From contig WHTZ01000011.1 in the NCBI GenBank assembly GCA_009377495.1, forward strand, positions 52,443 to 116,442: a DNA stretch of 64,000 nucleotides, read 5' to 3'. Source of the stretch: Luteitalea sp. Lineage in GTDB: Bacteria; Acidobacteriota; Vicinamibacteria; Vicinamibacterales; Vicinamibacteraceae. The notes beneath the pieces were generated by a model, which was not told the origin of the DNA, made no database searches, and worked only from the letters and a program-made list of their open reading frames with translations. Both the position numbers and the translations under genes were made by a program. Each line of letters opens with the position of its first letter. The stretch's first letter is position 1. Below are positions 63,979 to 64,000 of the stretch, in pieces.

Positions 63979-64000
63979 TGGCGACCGGCGCGGCCCAGGT

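Noticed and set aside
1..64000. tRNA, rRNA or CRISPR array
   Set aside because: None seen on reading; no regularly spaced repeats or clover-leaf sequences found.

Overview
The window is high-GC bacterial DNA with short intergenic gaps. It carries a PEP-CTERM protein, a PrsT-like TPR lipoprotein, a large exopolysaccharide locus and many dispersed palindromic repeats. This mix suggests a Gram-negative soil or sediment bacterium, most likely an acidobacterium of the Vicinamibacteria kind. That placement is inference: no rRNA or other phylogenetic marker is present. I see no tRNA, rRNA, insertion sequence or CRISPR array.

From 1 to about 44,700 lies one extended locus for making, decorating and exporting a surface or secreted glycan. 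Block A (1-8090, +) holds a truncated GT2, two GT4 glycosyltransferases, two CapK-type adenylate-forming proteins, a CapA-like phosphoesterase and a NodB deacetylase. A VapBC toxin-antitoxin pair (8317-9073, -) follows. Block B (9146-14022, -) is an ABC exporter (Wzm/Wzt) with a GT4 and a third CapK protein. Its roughly 250-nt leader is rich in hairpins and starts at a sigma-54-like promoter. Block C (14771-31168, +) builds and decorates a sugar: epimerase, C-methyltransferase, nucleotidyltransferase, PIG-L deacetylase, KAS III, ketoreductase, ACP, GNAT, two ATP-pyrophosphatase-type ligases, pyruvyl transferase, a sulfotransferase-GT2 fusion, a second sulfotransferase, a GT2, and then a FabZ-like dehydratase and a FabL-like enoyl reductase. 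A secreted glycan-binding or lyase-like protein with its own sigma-54-like promoter follows.

Block D (32711-40160, -) holds an NAD-synthase-like ligase, AsnB, a methyltransferase, two GT4s and a second CapA. Upstream of it sit a PrsT-like lipoprotein and a small unknown gene. On the other strand are rfbA-rfbC for dTDP-sugar synthesis. A PEP-CTERM protein (44754-45578, -) has a sigma-54-like promoter. No exosortase lies in the window, so it must be encoded elsewhere.

From 45,800 to 56,400 the content is mixed: a DUF4143-type ATPase with a perfect palindrome at its start, a secreted RidA-like protein, an ankyrin protein, a beta-lactamase-fold lipoprotein, a heparinase-like protein overlapping a GT4, a DUF4242 protein, a TumE-type toxin-antitoxin pair and a Tat-exported SGNH esterase. 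From 56,454 to 61,196 (-) is a tyrosine/homogentisate catabolic operon (hpd, hmgA, unknown, fahA). The window ends with an HD-GYP response regulator and a sodium:solute symporter.

The main lead is that the glycan locus holds what looks like a full set of acyl-chain enzymes and four ATP-pyrophosphatase-type ligases. It probably makes an acylated, amidated, pyruvylated and sulfated polysaccharide under partial sigma-54 control.
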